From the NCBI GenBank assembly GCA_016841725.1, contig JAENYP010000005.1:148368-212367 (forward strand): a DNA stretch of 64,000 nucleotides, in the 5' to 3' direction. Below the pieces are notes generated by a model. The model was not told the DNA's origin, made no database searches, and saw nothing but the letters and a program-made list of their open reading frames with translations. This document shows, one piece after another, positions 39,693 to 49,601 of the stretch. Source of the DNA: Thermincola carboxydiphila (GTDB taxonomy: Bacteria > Bacillota > Thermincolia > Thermincolales > UBA2595). The position numbers and the translations under genes were made by a program. Each line of letters opens with the position of its first letter. Position 1 is the stretch's first letter.

Positions 39693-40331
39693 TTATCCGG
39701 GAGCTTCCTCATAAAGATACCTGTACCAGGAATAATTTCTTAATACCTTTTTGACATACTCTCTGGTCTCACTAAAGGGTATCTGGTCAACACTTGCATG
39801 TTCACCGGTCCATAGGCCTTTATCCAGCCATTCCCTGACATTTCCCCTGCCCCCGTTATAAGCTGCAACTACCAGTATTTTATTGCCTTTAAATTCTGTA
39901 TTTAGGTTGCTGATATACCAGGACCCTATCCTGATATTGAGCTCGGGATTATAAAGGTCGTCTGGTTTGAATTCCCTGAGATTCATCTGTTGCGCTGCCC
40001 AGGCTCCTGTTTCGGGCATTATCTGCATTATTCCCCTGGCTCCCATGGGGGACTCGGCTGATGGCACAAAATTGCTTTCAGTCTTGATAATAGCAGCAAC
40101 CAAATAAGGATCTATATTGTTTTTTGCTGCCTGGGAAAAAACCAGTTCTTTATAAGGCAGCGGATAAAACACCCGCCAAAATGATTTGCTGCTCAACATA
40201 GCCACGACCGCAATCAGCAATAGCAACCAGATAATTCTGCCACGTCTAATTTTTCGTTTTCTCAACTGTTTCCACCCCGGGTTTCCCGAAACGCCTTTCC
40301 CATAATTCTGCCACAGCTTTTCTGGTATCAT
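39693..40331 (-). CDS. Lytic transglycosylase (Slt family)
   Basis: VAAIIKTESNFVPSAESPMGARGIMQIMPETGAWAAQ; true start probably downstream (overlaps coaE). Confidence 0.85.
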   Translation of the reverse strand: MIPEKLWQNYGKGVSGNPGWKQLRKRKIRRGRIIWLLLLIAVVAMLSSKSFWRVFYPLPYKELVFSQAAKNNIDPYLVAAIIKTESNFVPSAESPMGARGIMQIMPETGAWAAQQMNLREFKPDDLYNPELNIRIGSWYISNLNTEFKGNKILVVAAYNGGRGNVREWLDKGLWTGEHASVDQIPFSETREYVKKVLRNYSWYRYLYEEAPG

Positions 40332-40887
40332 GCCTGTCTCCAGAGTTATCTATGACAATGCCGGCATACTTCTTTTTTTCCTCTGCAGGCATCTGGCTTT
40401 TTATCCTCCCAAGCGCTTGTTCCCTGGTCAGCCGGTCACGCTCCATCAGGCGCCTTACCCGCACTTCATGAGGGATATCGACCACCCAGACCTCATCTAC
40501 CAAGCGGTGCATTCCTGCCTCAATAAGGAGCGGGGCATCAATAACCATGACCTCGTTTCCATTTACCGAGCCGGCACGGAATAAATTTATTTTGCCGATT
40601 ACTTCTTTTTCTATGATGGGATGCACAATATTATTCAATTTTTTCAACAATCCAGGGCTGGCAAAAACCATATTCCCTAGTGCTTTGCGGTTAACAGTCC
40701 CGTCAGGGTTTAAAACAGCATCTCCAAATTCGGTCCGGAGTTTATTCCAGCCTTCTGTCCCCGGTTCAACAACTTCCCGGGCCACCACATCAGCATCGAT
40801 TAATACCGCTCCCTTTTCTTTAAGGACCTCAGCAACCAGGCTCTTACCGCTGGCTATGCTCCCCGTAAGACCAATAACAGTCATCAT
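40246..40887 (-). CDS. coaE: Dephospho-CoA kinase
   Basis: MTVIGLTGSIASGKSLVAEVLKEKGAVLIDADVVAREVV. Confidence 0.9.
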   Translation of the reverse strand: MMTVIGLTGSIASGKSLVAEVLKEKGAVLIDADVVAREVVEPGTEGWNKLRTEFGDAVLNPDGTVNRKALGNMVFASPGLLKKLNNIVHPIIEKEVIGKINLFRAGSVNGNEVMVIDAPLLIEAGMHRLVDEVWVVDIPHEVRVRRLMERDRLTREQALGRIKSQMPAEEKKKYAGIVIDNSGDRHDTRKAVAELWERRFGKPGVETVEKTKN

Positions 40888-41021
40888 GACTCTCCTTATT
40901 TTTGTGAACAGTTTTCCCGAAAAGCTTTTTATACAAAAAGCCCATCCTCTATAAAATATACTTTTCCTCCGGACATTAATCAAGTATTAATTTTTATTTT
41001 TGGTTTTTAAAATGTAATTAA

Positions 41022-41141
41022 GACAGGGGTAGATGTGTTCCGGAAGGCGGAGTCTGTCGTCAACCGGTCCACAACCCGCTTTAGCGGTTGTGGGTAACCG
41101 GTTGAGACGTTGCCCGCCGGAGGAATACATCTACCCCTATC
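41022..41141. repeat. 120-bp modular palindromic element, copy B
   Basis: GACAGGGGTAGATGTGTTCCGGAAGGCGGAGTCTGTCGTC...GCCCGCCGGAGGAATACATCTACCCCTATC; flanking AAAATGTAA/TTACATTTT extends the palindrome. Confidence 0.85.
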
Positions 41142-41152
41142 AATCTTACATT

Positions 41153-41821
41153 TTATATCTTCATTACCCTGGCCACACCAAGCATTATCAATACCCATCC
41201 GGGTAATACCGCGGCCCGGTTACCCAGCCAATTAACGGCATAACGCCTCCCCAGAATTACTCCCAGGCTTACCATCAGGAATTTGACAATCCCTACTATT
41301 AAAGGAGTTAATAGAGGGGTAAAACCCGTCATAGCCGCACCAAAGCCGGCGCCAATAGCATCCATGGCTAAGGCCAATCCCAGGAGCAGCGCTTCCTTGA
41401 CACTGATAAACCCTGATTTGTCAAAATCAGCAACTGTGGGTTCCCGCATTATCTTAATTACCAGGCCAAAGGCCTCTATTTTAAAGTCCAGTATGGTCTG
41501 GCACTCAGGATTGTGTTCCCCAACACTCTTCTCCCCGGGTTTGATATGGGATCCCTTTTTTGACCAGGTCTGCAGCAGAATCCAAAGCCCCACCAGTATC
41601 AGGATTGATGCCCCGATTATTTCCGCCATTTCTGCAGATATATACTGTGACACAAAATGGCCGAATAACATTGTCAGCCCTATGGCTGTAGATGATGTCA
41701 GACTGATTACCACCAGCGACAATACGGGAATCCTGATCTTCCTCATGCCGTAAGAGATTCCTACACCGAATCCGTCCAGGCTCAAAGCTGTTGCGAAGGC
41801 AATAATGGATAACAGTTCCAC
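41153..41821 (-). CDS. ytaF: Sporulation membrane protein YtaF-like (MntP-like fold)
   Basis: IIAFATALSLDGFGVGISYGMRKIRIP; ALLLGLALAMDAIGAGFGAAMTG. Confidence 0.8.
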   Translation of the reverse strand: MELLSIIAFATALSLDGFGVGISYGMRKIRIPVLSLVVISLTSSTAIGLTMLFGHFVSQYISAEMAEIIGASILILVGLWILLQTWSKKGSHIKPGEKSVGEHNPECQTILDFKIEAFGLVIKIMREPTVADFDKSGFISVKEALLLGLALAMDAIGAGFGAAMTGFTPLLTPLIVGIVKFLMVSLGVILGRRYAVNWLGNRAAVLPGWVLIMLGVARVMKI

Positions 41822-41953
41822 TATATCGGTCCTCCCCCCTCCTGATTCCTTGCTCCTTGGCCTTACAATGTAATATATGGGAGGGGTTCCCCTTATGTGC
41901 CTGTCTGCCATTCAGGGAGCTAGTCCGGGACCGGTACAGCAAAAAGCGCTTAT

Positions 41954-42781
41954 TTAGATTTTTTGGCACTTGGGGCAATAATGAGCGCTGCGGCCCCTGA
42001 TCACAACTCTTTGTATTTCCGTGCCGCATTTTGTACAGGGCTGTCTGTCACGCCCGTAAACCCTGAGATTATTCTGGTTGTTCCCTTTATTGCCGTCACC
42101 GTCAATATAGTCTTTGATGGAAGTGCCCTTGTTATCTATACCCTCAATAAGGACTTCCCTGATTGCATTAAACAGCATTGAGGCCTCCCTGGGGCTGAGG
42201 TTGGCGGCAACCTTCTCCGGATTCACCCTGGCCCGGAACAGGGCCTCATCAGCATAAATGTTGCCAATTCCTGCGATAAATTCCTGTTCCAGGAGAAGGG
42301 GCTTAATCTTGACCCTTCTGTTGCGCAAGCCCTTTTTGAAAAACTCCCTGGTAAAATCATCACTTAAAGGCTCCACACCCAGGTTCTTCAGGCTGGAAAG
42401 GTTCTCCAGATCTTTAGCGGGCAAAAACTGCACCTTGCCAAACTGGCGCTGGTCAACAAATCTTAAGTCATATTTGTCACTCAGGTGGAAAATCACATGA
42501 GTGTGTTTTACCCGTTCCTGTTCTGCGGAACAGTAGAGGAGTTGTCCTGTCATTCTGAGGTGGACAACCATAACAAGGCCGCCGGACAGCTGTATGATCA
42601 GGTATTTGCCCCTGCGGTTGATGCCGGTTATTTTTTTGCCTTTTAATTTCTCATCAAACTCACCCGGGTCGATGCCCTTAAGAATCTTTTCGAGAAAAAT
42701 TTCGATGCCTGTAAAGGTTTTGCCCTTTATTTTATCTTCCAGGGACCTTCGTATAGTCTCCACTTCCGGTAATTCTGGCAT
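41954..42781 (-). CDS. mutM: Formamidopyrimidine-DNA glycosylase
   Basis: MPELPEVETIRRSL; C-terminal zinc finger CTKCGTEIQRVVIRGRSAHYCPKCQ. Confidence 0.95.
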   Translation of the reverse strand: MPELPEVETIRRSLEDKIKGKTFTGIEIFLEKILKGIDPGEFDEKLKGKKITGINRRGKYLIIQLSGGLVMVVHLRMTGQLLYCSAEQERVKHTHVIFHLSDKYDLRFVDQRQFGKVQFLPAKDLENLSSLKNLGVEPLSDDFTREFFKKGLRNRRVKIKPLLLEQEFIAGIGNIYADEALFRARVNPEKVAANLSPREASMLFNAIREVLIEGIDNKGTSIKDYIDGDGNKGNNQNNLRVYGRDRQPCTKCGTEIQRVVIRGRSAHYCPKCQKI

Positions 42782-42870
42782 AAGGTAGTAACCTCCCCAT
42801 ATTAGTTAACATAACATGAATTCCTCTCTCTATTATAACAAATTGTCCCCCAAACTTTAATTGTTAAATG

Positions 42871-45573
42871 TTAGGCATTTTTAATCTTTTCCATATCAAA
42901 CCAACTGGGGCCTTGTTTCATATCCACAACCAGCGGGACCTCCAGCTCTACAGCATTTTCCATGCAATCCCTGATTAGTGGGACAGCCTTCTCCATCTCC
43001 TCTTCAGGCACTTCAAAAATCAACTCATCATGAACCTGCAGCAGCATTTTAGTCTTCAGGCCTTCCCGCTCCAGGCATTCCGCCACCCTGACCATGGCCA
43101 GCTTAATGATATCAGCAGCGCTGCCCTGAATCGGGGTATTCATGGCTGCCCGTTCCCCGAACGCCCTGACATTATGGTTGCGGCTTTTCAGGTCAGGAAT
43201 GTACCTGCGCCGCTCCAGGATAGTGGTCACATACCCATTTTCCCGTGCCTCAACCACTATATTTTTCATGAATTCCCTGATGCCGGGATAACGGTCCAGA
43301 TAACCGTCTATATATTCTCTGGCCTGCTGTCTGGTTATCCTGATATTCCTTGCCAGGCCGAACTCACTGATCCCGTACACAATTCCAAAGTTAACAGCCT
43401 TGGCGCCATCCCTCATTTCCCTGGTAACCTTATCTTCAGGAACACCGAAAACCTCGGAAGCAGTATGGGTATGGATATCCTGTCCTTCTCTGAAGGCCCT
43501 GATGAAATTGGCATCACCGGAAATATGTGCCAGTACCCTTAATTCTATCTGTGAGTAGTCGGCGGCCAGAAGCCGGTGTCCCGGTTCAGAAGGCACAAAG
43601 GCCTTTCTGATCCGCCTGCCTTCTTCCATCCGAATCGGGATGTTCTGGAGGTTTGGTTCAGCGCTGCTGAGCCTGCCTGTTGCTGTAACCGCCTGGTTAA
43701 AGGTTGTATGCAGCCTGCCGGTGCGGGGATTAATCAGGCCGCTGAGACCGTCCACATAAGTTGATTTAAGTTTGGCAAGCTGTCTGAACTCAAGGATTTT
43801 TTCCGCTATCCCGTGTTCCGCTGCCAGCCTTTCCAGTACCTCTACATCAGTCGAGTAACCGGTTTTAGTTTTTTTGACTGCCGGGAGTCCCATTTTTTCA
43901 AAAAGGATGTAGCCCAGCTGTTTTGGTGAATTTATGTTAAATTCCTCTCCGGAAAGCCCATATATCTCTGTACTGATGTTTTCCAGCTTATCCGCCAGTT
44001 CTGCCGACATTTCCGTGAGGCGCTCCCGGTCTACCCTGACCCCGGTTATCTCCATGTCTGCCAGTATTCTGGTAAGGGGCAGCTCAACACTATAATACAG
44101 TTCTTCCAGGCCGTCATCAGCCAGTTTTTGTGCCAATACCTTCTGCAGTTCCATAATGACAGCCGCACTCGATCCGGCTCCGGCAGCTCCGGCAGTTCCG
44201 GCGCTTTCATCGCCGGCAGCAAGCTCCCTCCCCAGGTATTCTGCGCTCAAATCAGCCAGGTCCTGGTGACGTCCTGTTGGGTTCAGGAGGTAGGCAGCCA
44301 GCAGCGTGTCCTGGGCAACAGACCCCCACCTGATGCCGTATCTATCCAGGGCTACCATAAGCCGTTTCCCGTCATGACAGTACTTTTTCACCCCAGCTCT
44401 GGACCCTGCCAGAGACGCCAATGGAGATATATTTGCCTCTTCTCTGAATAACTCGGCCTGTCCCTCCCCGACCCCGGTTACATATGCCGCAGCGCCGGGT
44501 TCCACACTCCAGCTGAATCCTGTCAGTTCAGCGAGCATCGGGTCAGGATTGCTGAGTTCATAAGATATGCTTATTTCTCCTTTATCAAGGTCAGCTGCCA
44601 GCCTGTCCAGGCCTTCCTGCAGCGGCAGCACCGTACATTCATATTTCACCTGGCAGGCCGGTTGTGCCTGTCCGGACTCGGCTGGGGCCAGTCCGGCAGC
44701 CTTCATTCTTTCGGTAAAGGAATTAATCAGGGTTTTAAACTCCATTTTCTGTAACAGTGGCATCAGTTTTTCGTAATCCGGTTCCTCCAGATAACACTCC
44801 ATTAAGTCAAGTTCAAAGGGAACATCCCTGACAATGGTAGCCAGTTCCCTGCTTAGGAAAGCCAGTTCACGATTTTCCGTCAGCTTTTCCCGCATTTTGG
44901 GGGTGAGGTCACCCAGGTTTTCATAAACCTTTTCCATGCTGCCATACGTGTTTATCAGCTTGAGAGCTGTCTTCTCACCGATTCCGGGTACACCTGGAAT
45001 ATTATCTGAGGAATCACCCATAAGTCCCTTCACATCTATCATCTGTTCCGGAGTCAGGCCATACCTCTCCTTTACCCTGCCGGTATCATAAAGCTCGGTC
45101 TCCGAAATCCCCTTCCGGGTAAGCATTACCGAGGTCGCCGGTGATATAAGCTGCAGGGCATCCCGGTCCCCGGTCACAATGACACTCATATATCCCTCTT
45201 CCTCGGCCCTCTTGGTTATTGTACCTATCAGGTCGTCGGCCTCATAACCCTCCAGCTCATAGGTCGGTATATTCATCGCCTTTAGTATATCCTTCACATA
45301 GGCAAACTGGGGTCTCAGTTCGTCAGGAGTGGCTTTCCGGGTGCCCTTATATTGGTCAAATTTTTCATTCCTGAAGGTTACCTTCCCTTTATCAAAGGCA
45401 ACCGCAATACAACCCGGTTTTTCATCACTGAGAACCTTCATCAGCATATTCATAAAACCATAAACCGCATTGGTGTACTCCCCTTCACTGCTGGTTAACA
45501 GCGGTATCGCATAAAATGCCCTGTAAATGAGGCTGTTCCCATCCAAAATCATCAACCTGGTTTTATCTTTCAT
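42871..45573 (-). CDS. polA: DNA polymerase I
   Basis: 5'-nuclease domain plus polymerase motifs LLAADYSQIELRVLAHIS, LLQVHDELIFEVP. Confidence 0.95.
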   Translation of the reverse strand: MKDKTRLMILDGNSLIYRAFYAIPLLTSSEGEYTNAVYGFMNMLMKVLSDEKPGCIAVAFDKGKVTFRNEKFDQYKGTRKATPDELRPQFAYVKDILKAMNIPTYELEGYEADDLIGTITKRAEEEGYMSVIVTGDRDALQLISPATSVMLTRKGISETELYDTGRVKERYGLTPEQMIDVKGLMGDSSDNIPGVPGIGEKTALKLINTYGSMEKVYENLGDLTPKMREKLTENRELAFLSRELATIVRDVPFELDLMECYLEEPDYEKLMPLLQKMEFKTLINSFTERMKAAGLAPAESGQAQPACQVKYECTVLPLQEGLDRLAADLDKGEISISYELSNPDPMLAELTGFSWSVEPGAAAYVTGVGEGQAELFREEANISPLASLAGSRAGVKKYCHDGKRLMVALDRYGIRWGSVAQDTLLAAYLLNPTGRHQDLADLSAEYLGRELAAGDESAGTAGAAGAGSSAAVIMELQKVLAQKLADDGLEELYYSVELPLTRILADMEITGVRVDRERLTEMSAELADKLENISTEIYGLSGEEFNINSPKQLGYILFEKMGLPAVKKTKTGYSTDVEVLERLAAEHGIAEKILEFRQLAKLKSTYVDGLSGLINPRTGRLHTTFNQAVTATGRLSSAEPNLQNIPIRMEEGRRIRKAFVPSEPGHRLLAADYSQIELRVLAHISGDANFIRAFREGQDIHTHTASEVFGVPEDKVTREMRDGAKAVNFGIVYGISEFGLARNIRITRQQAREYIDGYLDRYPGIREFMKNIVVEARENGYVTTILERRRYIPDLKSRNHNVRAFGERAAMNTPIQGSAADIIKLAMVRVAECLEREGLKTKMLLQVHDELIFEVPEEEMEKAVPLIRDCMENAVELEVPLVVDMKQGPSWFDMEKIKNA

Positions 45574-45670
45574 TATGTTTCCTCCCATGGGCGTGAACCC
45601 GCCATAATTTTATAGTATTTTCACCGTAATATGGGAAAATACCTGCAACACAGCCCGGGAAATAAGCATA

Positions 45671-45726
45671 ATATTATGGCGGGGTACTTGCACCGGAGAA
45701 TTCCCGGCAGCGCCCCGCCATAATAT
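45671..45726. repeat. Perfect 14-bp inverted repeat (hairpin)
   Basis: ATATTATGGCGGGG (45671-45684) / CCCCGCCATAATAT (45713-45726), 28-bp spacer. Confidence 0.8.
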
Positions 45727-45785
45727 TTACCGCAAAATCCACGATTTACCGGTCTGAAACTTCCACTTATCGGCCTTTCGCAAGC

Positions 45786-47504
45786 CTATGGTTCAGCTCT
45801 CCTGATACGGAAATAGTAAATTACACCGCCAATCCCGGCAATAATCAGCGCTATCGGGAGAAGCCACCCGGCTGCGCTTTTCTCCGGAACCGGCTCAGCC
45901 TCTGCAGGCGCTGCTTCTCTGATATCAAGCCTGATCAGGGAAAATTGGCCGGATTCATTAAGAGTGTTTAACTTGCCCTGAATTAGTTCAATCTCATCCC
46001 TGACCCGTGCCAGTTCCTTTTCAAGAGTCAACGCCTCATCAAGGGATTTCGCCTTATCTACCAGCCCCAGCAGGCGCTCTTCCTCATTCCGGAGGTTATC
46101 CATCCTGGACTGGGACTCATCAATCTCTGTAGACATATCCCTGTCGGAAACCTGCTTCCCGGTAACCTTCCCGAGGGCTTCAATCTTGCCCAGCATTTCG
46201 TTAAAGCTGTTTGCCGGAACCCTGATAACAAATCCGGCATTAACCAACCCTCCTGTAAGGCTGGTGGAACTTTCCACAGAACCGTTGAACCGGTCCACAA
46301 GCCCTGTCAGCTTTGGTTCAAACTCCTCATAATTACTGACTTCTATACTTAGGAAACCATCTTTAGCGGCCTCCTGGTCGATTTCTCCTTTTATGCCATT
46401 GTTGGACAAAGCCGCATCCTCGGAAACACTAACAGATTTTTCGCTGTTTTCACTGGCACCTGAATCGTAATTTGGAGTTATTAATACACTTCCTGCACTT
46501 TCTTCAGGCGATTCAGGATAAGCCTCTGAAGTTGTGGTTCCCGCTTCCGGAGTCTCCATGGCTGTAATCAATACTTCTGAACTCTTCATGAAGGGCTGCT
46601 GCGGTTGAGTCGTAATGCTATCCTGTGAAGCGCCTTCCTGATAGCTTTTCCTTAAAACTGTTGTCTCCGGATCAGCAGGCCCCTGGGCGATGGCTCCGGC
46701 ATCAGCAGCCCCCAAACCGCCGCTCCCGGAATCTGCGTTCTCCGGAACGGCAGCAGAGTAATTGATGGAATTTCCGGCAGTCTGGTCAGGCGCAGGGGCA
46801 GCAGGTCCCCCGCCTTTTCCCTCAGGCGCCAGGGCTTTTCTCAGGGTTTCATCTGCTGGCGCTCCTGCAATAAACCCTTCATTCTGTTCGGCCTGCGGGT
46901 TCCCGGCAGTAGAAGATGCCGTGTCTGATTCTCCGGCAGGAATTTCCTGATCACCGGCAGCGCTTTTAACAGAATCAGTGGCAGAAGCCTTCGGGCTGCC
47001 GCCAAAATCATTCAGCCGCATATCAGCCATACTGTTTTCTTTACCCTTTTGAGGAGCAGATTCCAGCGCTGCCCGGTCTGTACCGGATTCCGTTTTTTGT
47101 TCCAGGGCCAGGTCATATGACGCACTTTTGGGCAGCATCCCCGACTGCAGGAGGTTATAAATCCCTGAACTCAGCCCCAGACCGATAATTATAAACGAAG
47201 CTGCCAGGTACTTTCCAGGTCCTGAGATCCAGCGGCGGGCTTTTTGGGTCCAAAAGAGATTTTTAATACTGCCGGCAGGCAGCGGCTCTTTCTCCAGTTT
47301 TCCCCTTAAATCTTGGCGAAAACCTTCCGGAGGCCTGATTTCACCAAGGGAATGGAGCAGCCTGATGGTCTCCTGTAAGTCAGCCAAATCCCGGGAGCAC
47401 TCGCTGCAGTTCCTGAGATGCTCTTTGACTGATATGTTTTCATTAGTATCCAGGACACCATCAATGTATGCCGATAACAATTCTCTGATTTCACTGCACT
47501 GCAT
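45786..47504 (-). CDS. Zinc-finger anti-sigma factor with DUF4349-like C-terminus
   Basis: CSEIRELLSAYIDGVLDTNENISVKEHLRNCSECSRDL; C-terminal coiled coil and TM. Confidence 0.75.
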   Translation of the reverse strand: MQCSEIRELLSAYIDGVLDTNENISVKEHLRNCSECSRDLADLQETIRLLHSLGEIRPPEGFRQDLRGKLEKEPLPAGSIKNLFWTQKARRWISGPGKYLAASFIIIGLGLSSGIYNLLQSGMLPKSASYDLALEQKTESGTDRAALESAPQKGKENSMADMRLNDFGGSPKASATDSVKSAAGDQEIPAGESDTASSTAGNPQAEQNEGFIAGAPADETLRKALAPEGKGGGPAAPAPDQTAGNSINYSAAVPENADSGSGGLGAADAGAIAQGPADPETTVLRKSYQEGASQDSITTQPQQPFMKSSEVLITAMETPEAGTTTSEAYPESPEESAGSVLITPNYDSGASENSEKSVSVSEDAALSNNGIKGEIDQEAAKDGFLSIEVSNYEEFEPKLTGLVDRFNGSVESSTSLTGGLVNAGFVIRVPANSFNEMLGKIEALGKVTGKQVSDRDMSTEIDESQSRMDNLRNEEERLLGLVDKAKSLDEALTLEKELARVRDEIELIQGKLNTLNESGQFSLIRLDIREAAPAEAEPVPEKSAAGWLLPIALIIAGIGGVIYYFRIRRAEP

Positions 47505-47508
47505 CTCC

Positions 47509-48111
47509 CTACCCCCTCTCAATGGCCTCCACATGAGTCCCTGTAAATAAATCCCTGCGTTCCAGCAGCTTTTCCTTTAATGCATTACGTGCCCTGTTGA
47601 GCCTTGACTTAACGGTCCCCAGAGAACATTCCAGGAAAAAAGATATTTCTTCATAGGAGTAACCCTGGATATCCCTCATAATGACAATGGTCCGGTAATC
47701 CTCCGCTAAAGAGTTTAGCACCTCCTGAACTTCATCCTGCAGCTCTTTACGGAGAATCATTTCCTCAATAGGTCTGCACTTGGTTTCCACTGCAGGGGCC
47801 CTGCCATTTTCAATCATCTCATCCATAGATACCGTTGTATGTCTTGCCCGGCGACGCAATTCATCCTTACACACATTTGTCACCACCCTGTACAACCAGG
47901 TAGAGAAGGAACTCTCTCCCCGAAAACTGTTGATAGACCGGTATACTCTGATAAGTGCCTCCTGAGCCATGTCGCTTGCATCATTATAATTACCAAAATA
48001 ACGATATGCTATGGTATACACCTTGGTTTCGTAATTTGAAATCAGTTGTTCAAAAGCATCAATGTTGCCTTGTTTTATTTTTTCTATAAGCGCTTCATCG
48101 CTTATGTTCAC
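47509..48111 (-). CDS. ECF-type RNA polymerase sigma factor
   Basis: YRYFGNYNDASDMAQEALIRVYRSINSFRGESSFSTWLYRVVTNVCKDELRRR; region 4 YSYEEISFFLECSLGTVKSRLNRAR. Confidence 0.9.
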   Translation of the reverse strand: MNISDEALIEKIKQGNIDAFEQLISNYETKVYTIAYRYFGNYNDASDMAQEALIRVYRSINSFRGESSFSTWLYRVVTNVCKDELRRRARHTTVSMDEMIENGRAPAVETKCRPIEEMILRKELQDEVQEVLNSLAEDYRTIVIMRDIQGYSYEEISFFLECSLGTVKSRLNRARNALKEKLLERRDLFTGTHVEAIERG

Positions 48112-48326
48112 CCGGTCATCCCCTCCTACCCGAGGTTCTAAACTATTGACGAAACCGAATACATAAAGGTTCCGGTCCGTGGTTCAATTAGTTACACTAA
48201 TTCCCCGTCAGCCCTGAAAACACCTTCAATATATAAGAGGCAAAGGGTGGAAAACACAAAAAACTCCGGTCAGGAAATGCGATCCCACCGGAGTTTCTAC
48301 TCTGTTTGAACATGCAATTTTGGGAT

Positions 48327-49115
48327 TTAGTGTGATTCTGCTGAACCCCCGAGGTATCCTGCAGCCAATCCTTCATTAACATGAAGGACACCCTTGTTGA
48401 GGTCTTTCATTGAATAACTGTCATCAATAACAGGCAGCTTGTCGGCCTGTTCCTGGCTAGTAACAACCATCCCTGCCGGAACATACCTTCCGTCAGCTAC
48501 CACAACACCGTTTAGAAGCCGGGCGCCGGGCTCAACAACACAGTTACTGCCAACCCTGGCCTTAAATACGAGAGCCTGCATACCGATAAAGGTGTTGTCA
48601 CCAACCGCTGCAGGTCCATGGACTTGGGACTGGTGTGCCAGGGAAACGTGGCTGCCTACATAAACAGCATATTTTTGTCCGTTAACTTCATACATGTTGT
48701 TTTCCACAGGTTCGCCGTTTTCTTCTGTTTCAAGGCCGTGAAGCACCACTCCATCCTGAATGTTGGAATTACTGCCGACAAAAATCGGCTGTCCTTCATC
48801 ACCGCGTACAGATGCCATCGGAGCGACATATACGTTGTCACCAAGCTGAACATTGCCGATTACCGACGCCATAGGGTCAACAAAGGTACTGGCGCTGATC
48901 TGCGGGGTATCTACCTCTTTATTGAAGCTTGTGGCTACATTTGCTTTAATGTTGCCCGTTTCTGCCACTTTACTTTCGGCGGCAGTATTATCGGTTGCAG
49001 GATTAGGATTAGTATTAGTACTTGTCTGCTGTGCGCCACATCCGGCAGTAACCAGAACGGCCATAATCAGCAGGGCAAATATGATTTTGGGCATGACTCT
49101 CCCCATCTTATACAC
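48327..49115 (-). CDS. Cam-type gamma-class carbonic anhydrase, predicted lipoprotein
   Basis: Lipobox VTAGCGA; HGLETEENGEPVENNMYEVNGQKYAVYVGSHVSLAHQSQVHGPAAVGDNTFIGMQALVF. Confidence 0.85.
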   Translation of the reverse strand: MYKMGRVMPKIIFALLIMAVLVTAGCGAQQTSTNTNPNPATDNTAAESKVAETGNIKANVATSFNKEVDTPQISASTFVDPMASVIGNVQLGDNVYVAPMASVRGDEGQPIFVGSNSNIQDGVVLHGLETEENGEPVENNMYEVNGQKYAVYVGSHVSLAHQSQVHGPAAVGDNTFIGMQALVFKARVGSNCVVEPGARLLNGVVVADGRYVPAGMVVTSQEQADKLPVIDDSYSMKDLNKGVLHVNEGLAAGYLGGSAESH

Positions 49116-49361
49116 ACAAATACCCCCCTATTCAATTTTAATAAAAAAGCCTTTCAGAGCCCGGGCCTCCTGGGGCTTTAAAACATGTTTGAGTTTTCTG
49201 AAACTTCACGCTGATAACATTTTATTATATATTTTGTTAGCTGTCAATATTTAACATTTTTAGAATTTTGCTCTTAATTATGGAAGAGAAAAGTTCCATT
49301 TGACTTTAAACTTTAACTTTGATAGAATAATTTATGCAACTTTAGTTGTACTCTATTACAT

Positions 49362-49444
49362 GCCGAAGTGGCGGAATTGGCAGACGCACACGATTCAAAA
49401 TCGTGCGGGAAACCATGAGGGTTCGAGTCCCTCCTTCGGCACCA
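49362..49444 (+). tRNA. tRNA-Leu (anticodon CAA), 3' CCA encoded
   Basis: GCCGAAG acceptor pairs with CTTCGGC; anticodon arm CACGA-TTCAAAA-TCGTG; T arm GAGGGTTCGAGTCCCTC. Confidence 0.95.
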
Positions 49445-49462
49445 TAAAACCCTTAGAGCATC

Positions 49463-49509
49463 AACGGTTTGTGCGGTATTGCCGAAGTAGCCCGCAGAAC
49501 CGTTTTTTT
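49463..49509 (+). terminator. Rho-independent terminator downstream of tRNA-Leu
   Basis: ACGGTTTGTGCGG...CCGCAGAACCGTTTTTTT. Confidence 0.7.
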
Positions 49510-49601
49510 GTGCAAATCGTGTGTGTCTGAGAAATACCCCTTACACCGCACGATTCCCTCCTTTGCTATGAGCCAGAAATCTGCGAAGGAGGTTTTGTTT
49601 T

